Assembly (NCBI GenBank): GCA_030613835.1
Contig: JAUWLH010000001.1
Coordinates: 1-57,586 of the forward strand
Source of the DNA: Candidatus Bathyarchaeota archaeon
GTDB lineage: Archaea; Thermoproteota; Bathyarchaeia; TCS64
Reading direction: 5' to 3'
DNA: 57,586 nt
Every line of letters begins with the position of its first letter. Position 1 is the stretch's first letter. The translations under genes and the position numbers were made by a program. Below, one piece after another: positions 32,512 through 41,745 of the stretch. A model generated the notes under the pieces. It was not told where the DNA came from, did not search any database, and saw only the letters and a program-made list of their open reading frames with translations.

Positions 32512-33774
32512 CTAACCCATCACTGGGTTCTCTGGGATGCAGCTGGTCCCGTCAGGGATGACGGCTACCCTACTGCCAGCGCCGTGGTGGTTCTTGAGCT
32601 CCTCGATGACCTCGTCCCACTTCCTGATCCAGACGACCTCCTCAATGTCGTGCCTCCACAGGAAGCTCTTCAACGGGTAGTCGCCGAAAATAATTATCCT
32701 CTTGCCCTTGAGTACCCTGCGCTTGGCTGGGTTCCACAGGCATGAGCCGATCTCCTTGCCGTGCCTGTTGAAGAGCCAGTGGTTGATATCACCGTCGGGG
32801 TCGTCGTTGACCATGACAAGAGTCCCGTCCTCGCTCACGGTGTTGTACATGGGCCAGAGGCTCAGGTAGGGCTCGTTCTCCCTCATGTAAGCCCCCGCGA
32901 CCACTATGTCGGACTCGGGGTTCTCTGTCCTGTGCCACTTCATGACTCCCGCACCCGCCTTGCGCTGTGTCTTGACGAAGTCACCGGCGTACATTTCTAT
33001 TGGGTCCCTTTGTAGGTTTAGCACGGTGTCGATCTTGTAGTCAAGACCGGCCATCCTAGCGGCCTCCTCCATGTCTATTCTCATCCTGTTGTCCTCGTTC
33101 ATGAGGTAGCCGGTGGACTTGCACGGCGTCAGTCCCGGCCCGAACCCGCCGATGTCGCCGTGGTTGTACTTTATGGTCTCCATGCCGGCCACTCCGGGGC
33201 TGATCATCTTGCCGCCGCCGCTGAGGCCCGTGAGCCTGTGGAACAGGACGGTGCCGATGCCGATCTTCAGGTCGCATGCCATGACCTCGCTGTTGACCCA
33301 TACGGGTGTCCCCAGCTCGGTCTTGCCCAGGTAGTCGATGATATCATAGGGGTTGTGGTTGTAGACGGCGTAGTTGGACACGATGTCGTCGCCCAGCTTC
33401 TTTACGAAATCCCTCCTCCCGTAGGTGCCGTGGGTGCCCGGTGCGATGATGAACCTGATGTTGTCCTCGGGGATGCCCGCCTTGTGCAGCGTCTCAAGTA
33501 TGAAAGGCGCGTACTGGAATGTCTTGGTTGGCCTTGTCATGTCGTCGAATATGATCACAACCTCCTCGGCTCCCTCTGCGAGCTTGGCGAGGGGCTTCTG
33601 GCCGACCGGGTTGTGGATGACCGCCTTGATCTCCTCCGGGGTCATGGGGGTTGCGTCCTCTGATGCGACCTTGCACAGATGCACCTTCCACTCGTCGGGG
33701 AAGGTCAGCTCAAGGGGCTTGTCGTCGTACCAGCAATGATGTGGAATATCCACCTTAGTCAAATTAATCAACAT
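32512..33774 (-). CDS. LarA-family nickel-pincer racemase/epimerase
   Basis: 420 aa, lactate racemase (LarA, DUF2088) family. Cofactor and catalytic residues are recognisable by spacing: DDMTRPT (77-83), His115 (GTHG), His179, and Lys189 in HRLTGLSGGGKMISPG, with the ten-residue His-Lys spacing seen between His174 and Lys184 of Lactiplantibacillus LarA. Such enzymes racemise or epimerise 2-hydroxy acids using the NPN nickel cofactor made by LarB, LarC and LarE, which are not in the window. Other family members include malate racemases and gluconate 2-epimerases. Location directly before split UxaA suggests a sugar-acid or hydroxy-acid pathway. Confidence 0.88.
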   Translation of the reverse strand: MLINLTKVDIPHHCWYDDKPLELTFPDEWKVHLCKVASEDATPMTPEEIKAVIHNPVGQKPLAKLAEGAEEVVIIFDDMTRPTKTFQYAPFILETLHKAGIPEDNIRFIIAPGTHGTYGRRDFVKKLGDDIVSNYAVYNHNPYDIIDYLGKTELGTPVWVNSEVMACDLKIGIGTVLFHRLTGLSGGGKMISPGVAGMETIKYNHGDIGGFGPGLTPCKSTGYLMNEDNRMRIDMEEAARMAGLDYKIDTVLNLQRDPIEMYAGDFVKTQRKAGAGVMKWHRTENPESDIVVAGAYMRENEPYLSLWPMYNTVSEDGTLVMVNDDPDGDINHWLFNRHGKEIGSCLWNPAKRRVLKGKRIIIFGDYPLKSFLWRHDIEEVVWIRKWDEVIEELKNHHGAGSRVAVIPDGTSCIPENPVMG

Positions 33775-33838
33775 GACCTTGTTGATTGCACTAATATAAT
33801 GTATCCGAAATGGGCTAAGGCCAGAAAAAAATAGAGTT

Positions 33839-35095
33839 CTACTTGAAAAGATTGATGGGGTATTCAGCCGTCTCTCCCAGCCACTCCTCGATCCTCAGCA
33901 ACTGGTTGTACTTTGCTGTCCTCTCGCCCCTGCACGGCGCACCGGTCTTGATCTGGCCGCAGCCCAGAGCCACGCTGAGGTCAGCCACGAACGGGTCCTC
34001 CGTCTCACCGCTCCTGTGGCTGGCCATCACGTTGTACCCATTGTCAATGGCGAGTTTAGCGGCCTCAAGGGCCTCGGTGAGAGTCCCGATCTGGTTCACC
34101 TTCCAGAGCAGGGCGTTGCAAGCCCCCATATCAATGCCCTTCTGTAAGCGCTTCGGGTTTGTGACGAACAGGTCATCCCCCAGTATCTGGATGTCAACGG
34201 CCTTTGTCACATCAACGAACCCCTGGTAGTCCTCCTCCTCAAGGGGATCCTCAATGCTTGATATCGGGTATTTTTCCACGAGATCAACATAGACCTCGAT
34301 CAGCTCTCCCGTACTGATTTTCCTCTCCCTGTAATTGTAGACGCCCTCGCCTACGAAGAAGCTGCTGGCGGCCACGTCAATGGCCAGGGTCACCTTGTCG
34401 GTGTAACCCAGCTCTTCGGCAGACGCGATTATGACCTCTATAGCCTCCTCGGGCGTCTTCATTGGGGGGCTGAAACCACCCTCGTCCCCCACGTTGATGG
34501 CGTTCTTCCCGTAGTCCTCAAGGAGCTTACTTTTGAGTGTCTGGTATATCTCGCTGCCCATCCTCAGCGCCTCGGCGAAGTTTTTAGCACCGGTAGGTGC
34601 GACCATGAACTCCTGGAAATCAAGCTGGTTCCCGGCGTGTATCCCGCCGTTGACAACGTTGAAGAACGGAACAGGGAGCAGGCTCGCGTCAGGGTTGATG
34701 TACTCGTACAGCTTAACCCCCTTTGACGCGGCAGCTGTCTTGGCAGACGCGATGCTCACCCCGAGGATGGCGTTGCCCCCCAACCTACCCTTATTCTCGG
34801 TCCCATCCAGCTCGATCATCAAAGCATCAAGCTTGAACTGGTCCGTTACATCGTAGCCCCTGAGCATGGGTAAAATCTCATCTTTAACCCCTCTTACTGC
34901 CTTTGATACACCCTTCCCGTGGAACCTCTCTCCCTTGTCCCTCAGCTCAACAGCCTCGTAGATTCCGGTGCTGGCCCCGCTGGGCACGGCAGCCCTTCCA
35001 AAGTAGCCATCATCGGTGGTGACCTCAACCTCGATGGTGGGGTTACCGCGGGAGTCAAGAATCTCCCTCGCGTGAATGTGACTGATCTTCCCCAT
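33839..35095 (-). CDS. eno: Enolase
   Basis: 418 aa, converts 2-phosphoglycerate to PEP. Conserved elements are the N-terminal HAREILDSRGNPTIEVEV, the loop AAVPSGASTGIYEAVELRD, NVVNGGIHAGNQLDFQEFM, the GDEGGFSP catalytic Glu, SIEDPLEEEDYQGF, and SHRSGETEDPFVADLSVAL. Length is normal. It is embedded in a co-directional run between thioredoxin and the larA-like gene; the run does not look like one metabolic operon, but PEP made here is the substrate-side partner of PpdK. Confidence 0.97.
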   Translation of the reverse strand: MGKISHIHAREILDSRGNPTIEVEVTTDDGYFGRAAVPSGASTGIYEAVELRDKGERFHGKGVSKAVRGVKDEILPMLRGYDVTDQFKLDALMIELDGTENKGRLGGNAILGVSIASAKTAAASKGVKLYEYINPDASLLPVPFFNVVNGGIHAGNQLDFQEFMVAPTGAKNFAEALRMGSEIYQTLKSKLLEDYGKNAINVGDEGGFSPPMKTPEEAIEVIIASAEELGYTDKVTLAIDVAASSFFVGEGVYNYRERKISTGELIEVYVDLVEKYPISSIEDPLEEEDYQGFVDVTKAVDIQILGDDLFVTNPKRLQKGIDMGACNALLWKVNQIGTLTEALEAAKLAIDNGYNVMASHRSGETEDPFVADLSVALGCGQIKTGAPCRGERTAKYNQLLRIEEWLGETAEYPINLFK

Positions 35096-35139
35096 GCTAT
35101 TTCAGATGGGGAGATGATTGATGGTTTAAAAAAGGCTAT

Positions 35140-35388
35140 CTACTGGATAGCTTTCGATATGTCCTTTGCGGTGAACGGCCAGCCCACCAGCTTGATCTCG
35201 TCCTCCACAACGACGCTGGGCACGGCCATGACGTTGATGCTCATTCCCCTGTCTACACCCTCCGGGGTGTACGTGTTGACCTCCTCGTACTCGAAGCCTG
35301 GGTTATCCACCTTGTACTTCTTGAGAAGCTCCCTTGCGTAGGGGCAGTGAGGGCATGCTGGACTGTAAAATAGCTCTACCTTCTTCAT
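35140..35388 (-). CDS. Thioredoxin/glutaredoxin-like protein
   Basis: 82 aa, a small thioredoxin-fold protein. The active-site motif is CPHC at residues 12-15 (FYSPACPHCPYARELL), followed by MAVPSVVVEDE with the cis-proline. Its start overlaps the end of the TrxR-like gene by 4 bases, which makes it the natural electron acceptor of that reductase. Archaeal glutaredoxin-like proteins of this size often replace classical thioredoxin. Confidence 0.92.
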   Translation of the reverse strand: MKKVELFYSPACPHCPYARELLKKYKVDNPGFEYEEVNTYTPEGVDRGMSINVMAVPSVVVEDEIKLVGWPFTAKDISKAIQ

Positions 35389-36302
35389 TTTCTTCCCAGC
35401 CGCTTCACGTACTTCATCGCGTTCAGTGCCGCCTGGGCACCCGTACCTGTCGCCGTCACTATCTGCATCCCCTTACAGCAGCAGTCGCCAGCCGCGAAGA
35501 GGCCCTCGATGTTTGTCATCTGGTCCCTGTCCACCATGATACAGCCGCCCGCATCAGTCTCCACCCCCGCATCACCCAGAATGGTGGATGCCGAGACGTG
35601 CTCCAGTATGATGAACACTCCATCAAGCTTGACCTCATCTCCGTTATCCAGCTTGACATACTCCACGAAATTAGTGCCACCAATCTCGGTGATGTCAGTG
35701 TCATAGATGAACTCCACCTTTGGGTTCTTTTTCAGGTGCTCAATCTCTGGGTACTCCTCGTTGAACCCCTTTTTCCCTGGAATAGCGTAGACCTTGGCAG
35801 ATGACTCCGCAAGTATCTCGATATCGTGGACCGCCTCATGGCCTCCGCCTATAATGGCCACGGTCTTATCCCTAAAGAACGGGCCGTCGCAGACCCCGCA
35901 GTAGCTTACTCCCCTACCCTTGAACTCGTTCTCGCCTTCGACACTGAGGCTTCTCCTGCTAACGCCAGTGGCGATGATGATGGCTTTTGCCTGCCTGATC
36001 CCCTTCCTTGTGGTAAGCATCTTCGTCTCGCCGAAGTCAGCAATGCCAACAACTGTCTCGGTGCTGAACTCTGCCCCGAACTTAGCCGCCTGTTTCTCCA
36101 TGAGCGCCATCAGGTTCGGCCCGCTGATCCCGTCAGGGAACCCCGGGTAGTTCTCGACCCAGTGGGCCTGAAGTGTTTTGCCACCCAACTTGTTCCCCTC
36201 AAGAACGAGGGTCATGTTGTTGTGCCTAGCAGCGTAGATGGCCGCGGTGAGCCCACCTGGGCCGCCGCCAATGATTATAATGTCATAGATGTCCTCAGAC
36301 AT
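35385..36302 (-). CDS. trxB: Thioredoxin-disulfide reductase
   Basis: 305 aa flavoprotein. The FAD-binding GGGPGGLTAAIYAAR begins near residue 12, the redox pair is CGVC at Cys135-Cys138 (canonical CATC is replaced by CGVC, retaining both cysteines), and AIIGGGHEAVHDIEIL is the NAD(P)H-binding loop. GLFAAGDCC is the final FAD contact. The second glycine motif reads GGGHEA rather than the GGGNSA of NADPH enzymes, and DFK/R-type basic residues for NADPH phosphate are not obvious, so NADH use is possible. It overlaps the thioredoxin gene and follows Lon. Confidence 0.93.
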   Translation of the reverse strand: MSEDIYDIIIIGGGPGGLTAAIYAARHNNMTLVLEGNKLGGKTLQAHWVENYPGFPDGISGPNLMALMEKQAAKFGAEFSTETVVGIADFGETKMLTTRKGIRQAKAIIIATGVSRRSLSVEGENEFKGRGVSYCGVCDGPFFRDKTVAIIGGGHEAVHDIEILAESSAKVYAIPGKKGFNEEYPEIEHLKKNPKVEFIYDTDITEIGGTNFVEYVKLDNGDEVKLDGVFIILEHVSASTILGDAGVETDAGGCIMVDRDQMTNIEGLFAAGDCCCKGMQIVTATGTGAQAALNAMKYVKRLGRK

Positions 36303-36347
36303 GGCGAATATCTAGAAAGATTAAGATGGGTGAAATAAAAAGGGGTA

Positions 36348-38756
36348 TTATTCGTCGTCGCGGTCCTTCCTGGGACTCATGATCGCCGCCATCTCGTCCA
36401 GCCTGCTCTGGACCAGTTGGTTAACCGAGCCCTCAGGATAGTTGCCTTCCGCATCGGGCTCCCCCGCCTCCACCCCTGTAAGGACCTCGATGCCCTCATC
36501 GATGGTCCCCACGGAGTAGATGTGGAACTTTCCCTCCTTGATGGCCTCCACCACGTCCTCCCTGAGCATCAGGTTCTTGACGTTGCTCTCGGGGATCATG
36601 ACCCCGTGATCGCCCGTCAGGCCCCTGAACTTGCAGAGGTCAAAGAAGCCCTCGATCTTGTGGTTGACGCCGCCTATGGCTTGGACCTGACCCCTCTGGT
36701 TCACCGACCCAGTCACGGCAAAGTTCTGCTTGATGGGCACCCCGCTAAGGGCGCTCATCATGGCGTAGGTCTCGGTGCTGCTCGCGCTGTCCCCGTCGAC
36801 CCCGCTGTAGCTCTGCTCGAACACCAGCCTGGCCGTGAGGCTCAGTGGGTGCTTCTTGGCGTACCTGTCGGTTAGGAAGCCCGAAAGTATGTGGACGCCC
36901 TTAGTGTGTGTAGGCCCGCCCATGTCGGCTTGCTTCTCGATGTCGATGATGCCAGATTTGCCCAAGCCAATGCTGGCCGTTATCCTGCTTGGCTTGCCGA
37001 ACATGTGGTCCCCCATGCCCATGACCGCCAGTCCGTTGAGCTGACCCACCTTGGCGCCCTCTGTATCCACTAGGATGCTCCCACGCTCGATCATCTCGCC
37101 CATCTTCTCCTCAATGAGGTTGCTTCTGTAGACTTTTGCCTCGATGGCCTGCCTCACGTGGTCCTTGGTGATGTAATCGCTGCCGTTGGACATCGCGTAG
37201 TAGTTTGCCTCCCTTATGAGGTCGCTCACCCTGGCGAACTGGGTGCTGAGCTTGTCTTGGTCCGCCGCGAGCCTGCTGCTGTACTCGACGATGGATGCGA
37301 TCCCCTCACCGTTCAGGTGTTTGAGCCCCTCCTTGTTGACCAGGGTGCACATGAACTGGGCATACTGCTCGACGTTCTCCCTGGTCCTAGCCATGGTGGT
37401 GTCGAACTCGGCCTTGACCTTGAAGATCTTCTTGAACTCTGGGTCGCCCTGGTAGAGCATGTAGTAGTACCTGCCCTCCCCCACGATAATGACCTTGCAA
37501 TCAAAGGGTATGGGCTCGGGCCTCAGGCTTCTGGTGCTGACGTAACCCATCCTGGCCGCCAACTCCTCTATCTCCAGCTTCTTGTTGAGGATAGTGCGCT
37601 TCAACGCCTCGTAGCTGCCGGGGCTCCTGGCCAGTTCCTCGATGGGCAGTACCAGGTACCCGCCGTTGGCCATGTGGGCGCTCCCACTCCTGATCATGGT
37701 GTAATCAGTGACCAGTGTGCCGAACCTGGCCTCCTTCTCAGTGGTGCCGAAGAGCCTGTCGTGGCCGGGGTTCAGCTCCATGATGACTGGCGCTCCCTCA
37801 AGCTTGCTGTTGTCCACAACCAAGTTGACTTTGTACCTCACGGTGGGGTCATCCCTTCCACCCCCCATCATGGCGGCGAGGGGGTTCTCGGGTGGCTTCT
37901 GGGCCCCCAGGATAGCGCTCAGGTTGTCGAGGATATCGTTCCTGACAGCACCCAGGTATTGCTTGCACTCGATGACCTCTCCGTATTTGTCGTTGAGGCT
38001 GTCCAGCAGGGTGTCCATGGCGAAACTAGCTACCTCCTTGTTGAACTTCTCGACCTCCGCCTCTGCTTCCCTGTCGATGTCCCTGAACTGCCGGAACGCG
38101 GTCCCCATCTCATCTGAGAGGGCCTTGCGCTTGTTCTGGATCTCGTCCCTAATGCTCTGCGGTAGGATGCCGAACTGCTGTTCGTTGATGAGCTGGCCGT
38201 TGATTACCGGGATGATAACCATGCCGATCTGGCTCCTCTGGATCACGAAACCTGCGTCCTGGGCCTTCTTGTTTAGTTCCCCCATGAGCTCCTGCTTCCT
38301 CTCCTCAAAGCCCTTGACGGTCTCCTCCCTGCGGCTGGCGTAATCATCGCTCTCAAAGGCTGCCGAAAGGGCCTTCTTCATCTCATCGACGAACCTAGCT
38401 ATATCCGTCACGAACTGGGCTCCCATCCCTGCGGGCAGCTGGAGGGCGTTGGGCTTCTGGCGATCCTCGAAGTTGTAGACGTAGCACCAGTCCGGGGGCA
38501 CAGGCATCTCCTTGGCCCGCTGCTCTAGGAAGGTCACGATGGCGGTCTTCTTTCCCGTCCCTGGCATCCCTGCCACGTAGAGGTTGAATCCCTCCTCCTT
38601 GATATCAAGGCCGAACTGGAGCGCCTTCACGGCCCTGTCCTGACCGATTATCTCGATGAGGGGCTCAAGGTCATCAGTGGCGCTGCACTTTATGAAATCC
38701 ATTGGACATATCTTTCTTACCTGCGTATATTCTAGCTCCTTGATCATGTTAATCAC
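36348..38756 (-). CDS. AAA_32/Lon-type ATP-dependent protease
   Basis: 802 aa. The N-terminal P-loop GMPGTGKKT is at 63-71. A large coiled helical insert spans about residues 100-330, and the AAA_32 module includes NGGYLVLPIEELARSPGSYEALKRTI. The C-terminal domain is a Lon peptidase: catalytic Ser657 in YSGVDGDSAS and Lys700 in HKIEGFFDLC form the Ser-Lys dyad, with NQRGQVQAIGG. There is no transmembrane segment as in membrane-bound archaeal LonB, so this is the soluble AAA_32-type protease. It probably degrades damaged proteins. An alternative ATG lies at 38747. Confidence 0.93.
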   Translation of the reverse strand: MINMIKELEYTQVRKICPMDFIKCSATDDLEPLIEIIGQDRAVKALQFGLDIKEEGFNLYVAGMPGTGKKTAIVTFLEQRAKEMPVPPDWCYVYNFEDRQKPNALQLPAGMGAQFVTDIARFVDEMKKALSAAFESDDYASRREETVKGFEERKQELMGELNKKAQDAGFVIQRSQIGMVIIPVINGQLINEQQFGILPQSIRDEIQNKRKALSDEMGTAFRQFRDIDREAEAEVEKFNKEVASFAMDTLLDSLNDKYGEVIECKQYLGAVRNDILDNLSAILGAQKPPENPLAAMMGGGRDDPTVRYKVNLVVDNSKLEGAPVIMELNPGHDRLFGTTEKEARFGTLVTDYTMIRSGSAHMANGGYLVLPIEELARSPGSYEALKRTILNKKLEIEELAARMGYVSTRSLRPEPIPFDCKVIIVGEGRYYYMLYQGDPEFKKIFKVKAEFDTTMARTRENVEQYAQFMCTLVNKEGLKHLNGEGIASIVEYSSRLAADQDKLSTQFARVSDLIREANYYAMSNGSDYITKDHVRQAIEAKVYRSNLIEEKMGEMIERGSILVDTEGAKVGQLNGLAVMGMGDHMFGKPSRITASIGLGKSGIIDIEKQADMGGPTHTKGVHILSGFLTDRYAKKHPLSLTARLVFEQSYSGVDGDSASSTETYAMMSALSGVPIKQNFAVTGSVNQRGQVQAIGGVNHKIEGFFDLCKFRGLTGDHGVMIPESNVKNLMLREDVVEAIKEGKFHIYSVGTIDEGIEVLTGVEAGEPDAEGNYPEGSVNQLVQSRLDEMAAIMSPRKDRDDE

Positions 38757-38845
38757 AATAATACTGTTAGAAAAATTAGCTAGGAGTCTATTTAAACATT
38801 AACCGAATTTGTCATATTTCTGACATATTGTGTTTTGTCGGGGGT

Positions 38846-39313
38846 CTATGTGATCCTCTCAAGTAGCTCGTTCCAGGTCATCCCCTGGTCTATCTTGATC
38901 ATATAGTCCCTGTTGGATCTATCTGCAATATCAAACCACCAGCCCTTGTACTTGAACTTGGCAGCCAGCACGGCATACTTTCTGGGGTATATCTTGTGCA
39001 TCTCAAGGAACTCGAAGAGCTTCACCACCTGGTGAGACTTGTAGTAGGCGTAGCGTACTTGGGACTTTACCTCTATTGAGAGGATGGCGTCGTCCTTGAT
39101 GGCGAAGACATCTGGCAGCGGCTCCTTGCTAGGGGCGCTCACGGGTATCCTGATAGCGTTGTACCCCACATCCCTGAACATGTGGACCAGCTCCCTCTCT
39201 GCATCGTAGCCCCTCTTTTTCATGGCCCTGACCTGCTTCGCGGTCAGCTGTCTGGTGTACCGCTTTTTAGGCGGGGTCTTCTTCTTGGGCGAGGCTATTT
39301 CCCTGAGGCTCAT
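38846..39313 (-). CDS. Holliday junction resolvase Hjc-like
   Basis: 155 aa archaeal Hjc-type nuclease of the PD-(D/E)XK superfamily. The core is AERELVHMFRDVGYNAIRIPVSAPSKEPLPDVFAIKDDAILSIEVKSQ, providing the conserved Glu, the PD aspartate and the E-x-K lysine. A basic N-terminal extension of about 30 residues (PKKKTPPKKRYTRQ) precedes it, which is unusual and probably contacts DNA. It resolves four-way junctions in recombination, matching RadA further along. Its ATG overlaps the preceding wHTH gene. Confidence 0.88.
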   Translation of the reverse strand: MSLREIASPKKKTPPKKRYTRQLTAKQVRAMKKRGYDAERELVHMFRDVGYNAIRIPVSAPSKEPLPDVFAIKDDAILSIEVKSQVRYAYYKSHQVVKLFEFLEMHKIYPRKYAVLAAKFKYKGWWFDIADRSNRDYMIKIDQGMTWNELLERIT

Positions 39314-39639
39314 ACGTCGTCCTCCGTCACGTCTGGCACAACAAGAGAGCCTGACTCAAGGGGGTCAAGGGCCAGCCTCATGAGGTCCTTGAGCCAGTCA
39401 CTGAACTTGTTGGCGTTGGAGAACTTTTGGTACATCCGTCTGTGAGGCACTTTGGTGATGAGCCGCAGGGCCACCATCTTATTGACATAGAACTTGGCGC
39501 TGCTCCTGCTTATATCGCAGATACGGGCCACATCACCGCTGGTAAAGTCCCTCTCCAGCTTGTTGTAGCCTACTATGATCTTGGGCGGGAGAGGGAGCGC
39601 CTTCTCCAGTATCTCTAAAAGTGATTCTTCTCTTGACAA
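39310..39639 (-). CDS. Winged-helix DNA-binding protein
   Basis: 109 aa. The segment FTSGDVARICDISRSSAKFYVNKMVALRLITKV is a helix-turn-helix followed by a wing, of the MarR/ArsR-like general type. N- and C-terminal flanks are charged. It is immediately upstream of and overlapping hjc, so it may regulate its own operon or cooperate with recombination. No specific family is recognised. Confidence 0.75.
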   Translation of the reverse strand: MSREESLLEILEKALPLPPKIIVGYNKLERDFTSGDVARICDISRSSAKFYVNKMVALRLITKVPHRRMYQKFSNANKFSDWLKDLMRLALDPLESGSLVVPDVTEDDV

Positions 39640-39707
39640 GGTGGGCTACCTCGGATGGATATGAAAAATGTCCATCCCTTTTAAGGGATGAGTAGGAAAT
39701 GTGGGAA

Positions 39708-40967
39708 CTAGTCGTCCCCTGTGGGGACTGGCACGACCTTCTTTCCCTGCTTCTTGATGCCCTCGTCAGCGATCTTCCTCTTGAGGTTCCACGCTGTTAC
39801 GCTGGGGAGGCCCCAGAGGTTGATGAATCCGGCTGCATCACCCTGGTCGTAGTGGGTGTTGATATCGAAGCTGGCTAAGTTGTAGTCGTACAGGCTCATC
39901 GGGCTCTCACGCGCAATCGGCTTCGCCGTTCCCTTGTGGAGCTTCATGGTGACTGTTCCCGTGAGGTTCTTCTGGGTGCTATTGATGTAAGCGTCCAGAT
40001 CCTCCTTGTATGGGTCAACCCAGAGGCCCTGATAGACGGCGGTCGCCCACTTGTGGTCGATCTCGTACTTCAATAGTTTCTGGTGGCGCGTCAGCACCAT
40101 CTTCTCCAGGTCCAGGTGGGCGTTGATTATGGTCTCGGCCGCTGGCACCTCGTAGGTCTCACGTGTCTTGAGGCCTACGATCCTGTCTTCCATGTGCTCG
40201 ATCCTGCCGATGCCATGCTTCCCCGACATGTCCCTGATCTTCAGGATTAACTCATGGGGCTTGTAATCGACCCCGTCGAGGCTCACCGGGACTCCCTTGT
40301 GGAAGCCTATCTTGACGAGCTCAGGCTCGTTCGGGGTGTCCTTGATATCCGCTGTCCAGTCCCATACATCATCAGGTACGGGTAAGTCAGGGTGCTCAAG
40401 CATGCCACCTTCGATGCTCCTTCCCCACAGGTTCTCGTCGACGCTGTAGGGGCTCTCCGCCGTTACCGGGATGGGGATGTTGTGTTCCAATGACCACTCG
40501 ATCTGGGCTGCCCTGTCAAATTTCCATTCCCTGACGGGCGCGATTATCTTGAGTTTCGGGTTCAGGGCCTTGATGGTGATATCGAATCTCACCTGATCAT
40601 TACCCTTTCCGGTGCATCCGTGGGCTACTGCTTGCGCGTCCTCCATCTCTGCTACCTCGACCAATTTCTTGGCGATGAGGGGCCTGCTCAGGCTACTGCT
40701 TACCGGATATGTGCCCATGTACAGGGCGTTTGCCTTGATTGCGGGGAACAGGTACTCCGTTGCGAACTCCTCTTTTGCATCAAACCCGTAATGGTTGATG
40801 GCCCCAAGGTCCCAAGCCTTTTTCTCGATTCCCACTGTTTCCTTGTCCTGGCCTACATCTAGGTTGCAGGTAATAACGTCCATTCCGTACTCTTCCTGAA
40901 TCCATACTACCATCATGGACGTGTCCAGCCCACCGCTGTATGCTAGAACAACTTTGTCTTTAGCCAT
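39708..40967 (-). CDS. argG: Argininosuccinate synthase
   Basis: 419 aa, ligates citrulline and aspartate with ATP in arginine synthesis. The PP-loop VLAYSGGLDTSMM is at the N-terminus, and HGCTGKGNDQVRFD, VTAESPYSVDENLWGRSIEGG and HGIGRIEHMEDRIVGLKTRE are conserved. The ATG at 40967 gives the usual MAKDKVVLAYSGG start; the upstream in-frame codon at 41012 would overlap the promoter. Divergent from an ACT-domain gene with a shared TATA region, suggesting that arginine or another amino acid may regulate the pair. Confidence 0.96.
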   Translation of the reverse strand: MAKDKVVLAYSGGLDTSMMVVWIQEEYGMDVITCNLDVGQDKETVGIEKKAWDLGAINHYGFDAKEEFATEYLFPAIKANALYMGTYPVSSSLSRPLIAKKLVEVAEMEDAQAVAHGCTGKGNDQVRFDITIKALNPKLKIIAPVREWKFDRAAQIEWSLEHNIPIPVTAESPYSVDENLWGRSIEGGMLEHPDLPVPDDVWDWTADIKDTPNEPELVKIGFHKGVPVSLDGVDYKPHELILKIRDMSGKHGIGRIEHMEDRIVGLKTRETYEVPAAETIINAHLDLEKMVLTRHQKLLKYEIDHKWATAVYQGLWVDPYKEDLDAYINSTQKNLTGTVTMKLHKGTAKPIARESPMSLYDYNLASFDINTHYDQGDAAGFINLWGLPSVTAWNLKRKIADEGIKKQGKKVVPVPTGDD

Positions 40968-41009
40968 TGCATTTATGCCTCTTTTAGGATACTCAGCTAC
41001 AACCTGAGG

Positions 41010-41046
41010 CAACCTTTTATACCTTATGACATGTTTGCAACATATA
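41010..41046. promoter_or_regulatory. Divergent argG/ACT promoter with dyad
   Basis: ACCTTTTATACCTTATGAC contains a TATA-like core readable on both strands (TTTTATA at about 41014-41020 plus; GTATAAAAGG minus). For argG it lies about 50 bp before the start. For the ACT gene it lies about 27 bp before the ATG at 41046, implying leaderless initiation. Between the box and that start is the perfect dyad ATGTT-TGC-AACAT (41031-41043), a candidate operator overlapping the transcription start. Confidence 0.45.
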
Positions 41047-41651
41047 TGACATCAGGCACATCAGATAGGACAAAAAGCGTGGCCCAGCAGGTGCGGGAAA
41101 CCATTCAGACCCGCCCCAGCTTACTGGACGCGCTCAACATGAAGATAGTGAACTACAGCGCCCTCGCCAGGATTCTACAAGAGGAACTCGGGGAGGGGAG
41201 CCTTGAGGCGGTCAAAGCAGCCATCATCAGGGTGGCTGATGAGATCAGCACGGACAGGGGACTAAGGGAGGAGGCAGTCCGGGGAATACTCAAGGCATCC
41301 AAGGTACGGCTCCAGGACAAGATCGGCGTTGTGATATCCTCGATGAGAATGGATATACCCCACATCGTAACCGCCCACCTTACAGATCAATACGTGTACA
41401 TCGTGGATCAGACCATCATTGAGGAGCCTCTACCTGATCGTGTCCAGTTCCAGAAAAATCTAGTCGCGTTGATCCTGTTAAGCCCACCGGAGGTCGAGGA
41501 GACTCCGGGGTTCGTGGCCTTCATAACCCAACAACTCGCCAGCAGAAACATCAACATCATAGAGTTCATCAGTTGTAGCACCAACACCATCATAATCCTA
41601 GAAGCGAGACAGGCCTTGGACGCCTTCAGCCTCCTCCAAAACTACACCTAG
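41046..41651 (+). CDS. ACT-domain protein
   Basis: 201 aa (206 from an ATG at 41031). The N-terminal half has a helical SVAQQVRETIQTRPSLLDALNMKIVNYSALARIL domain, likely DNA- or subunit-binding. The C-terminal segment EVEETPGFVAFITQQLASRNINIIEFISCSTNTIIIL is an ACT fold as in the regulatory domains of aspartate kinase. It has no catalytic domain. Location divergent from argG makes it a candidate amino-acid-sensing regulator. This family is frequent in archaea but poorly characterised. Confidence 0.75.
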   Translation: MTSGTSDRTKSVAQQVRETIQTRPSLLDALNMKIVNYSALARILQEELGEGSLEAVKAAIIRVADEISTDRGLREEAVRGILKASKVRLQDKIGVVISSMRMDIPHIVTAHLTDQYVYIVDQTIIEEPLPDRVQFQKNLVALILLSPPEVEETPGFVAFITQQLASRNINIIEFISCSTNTIIILEARQALDAFSLLQNYT

Positions 41652-41745
41652 GGCTCTCTGAGACAACAAAAAGGCATCAAAACCGTTCCTATTTCCCCAT
41701 TTTCAGTAAAGGCTTTAAAACCCCGAGTCTGCTACAGTGTTGATA

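Noticed and set aside
37158..38117. A 319-codon open frame antisense to the Lon-type protease
   Set aside because: Its translation is Val/Leu/Asp-rich without motifs, and the opposite strand carries an intact Ser-Lys Lon protease.
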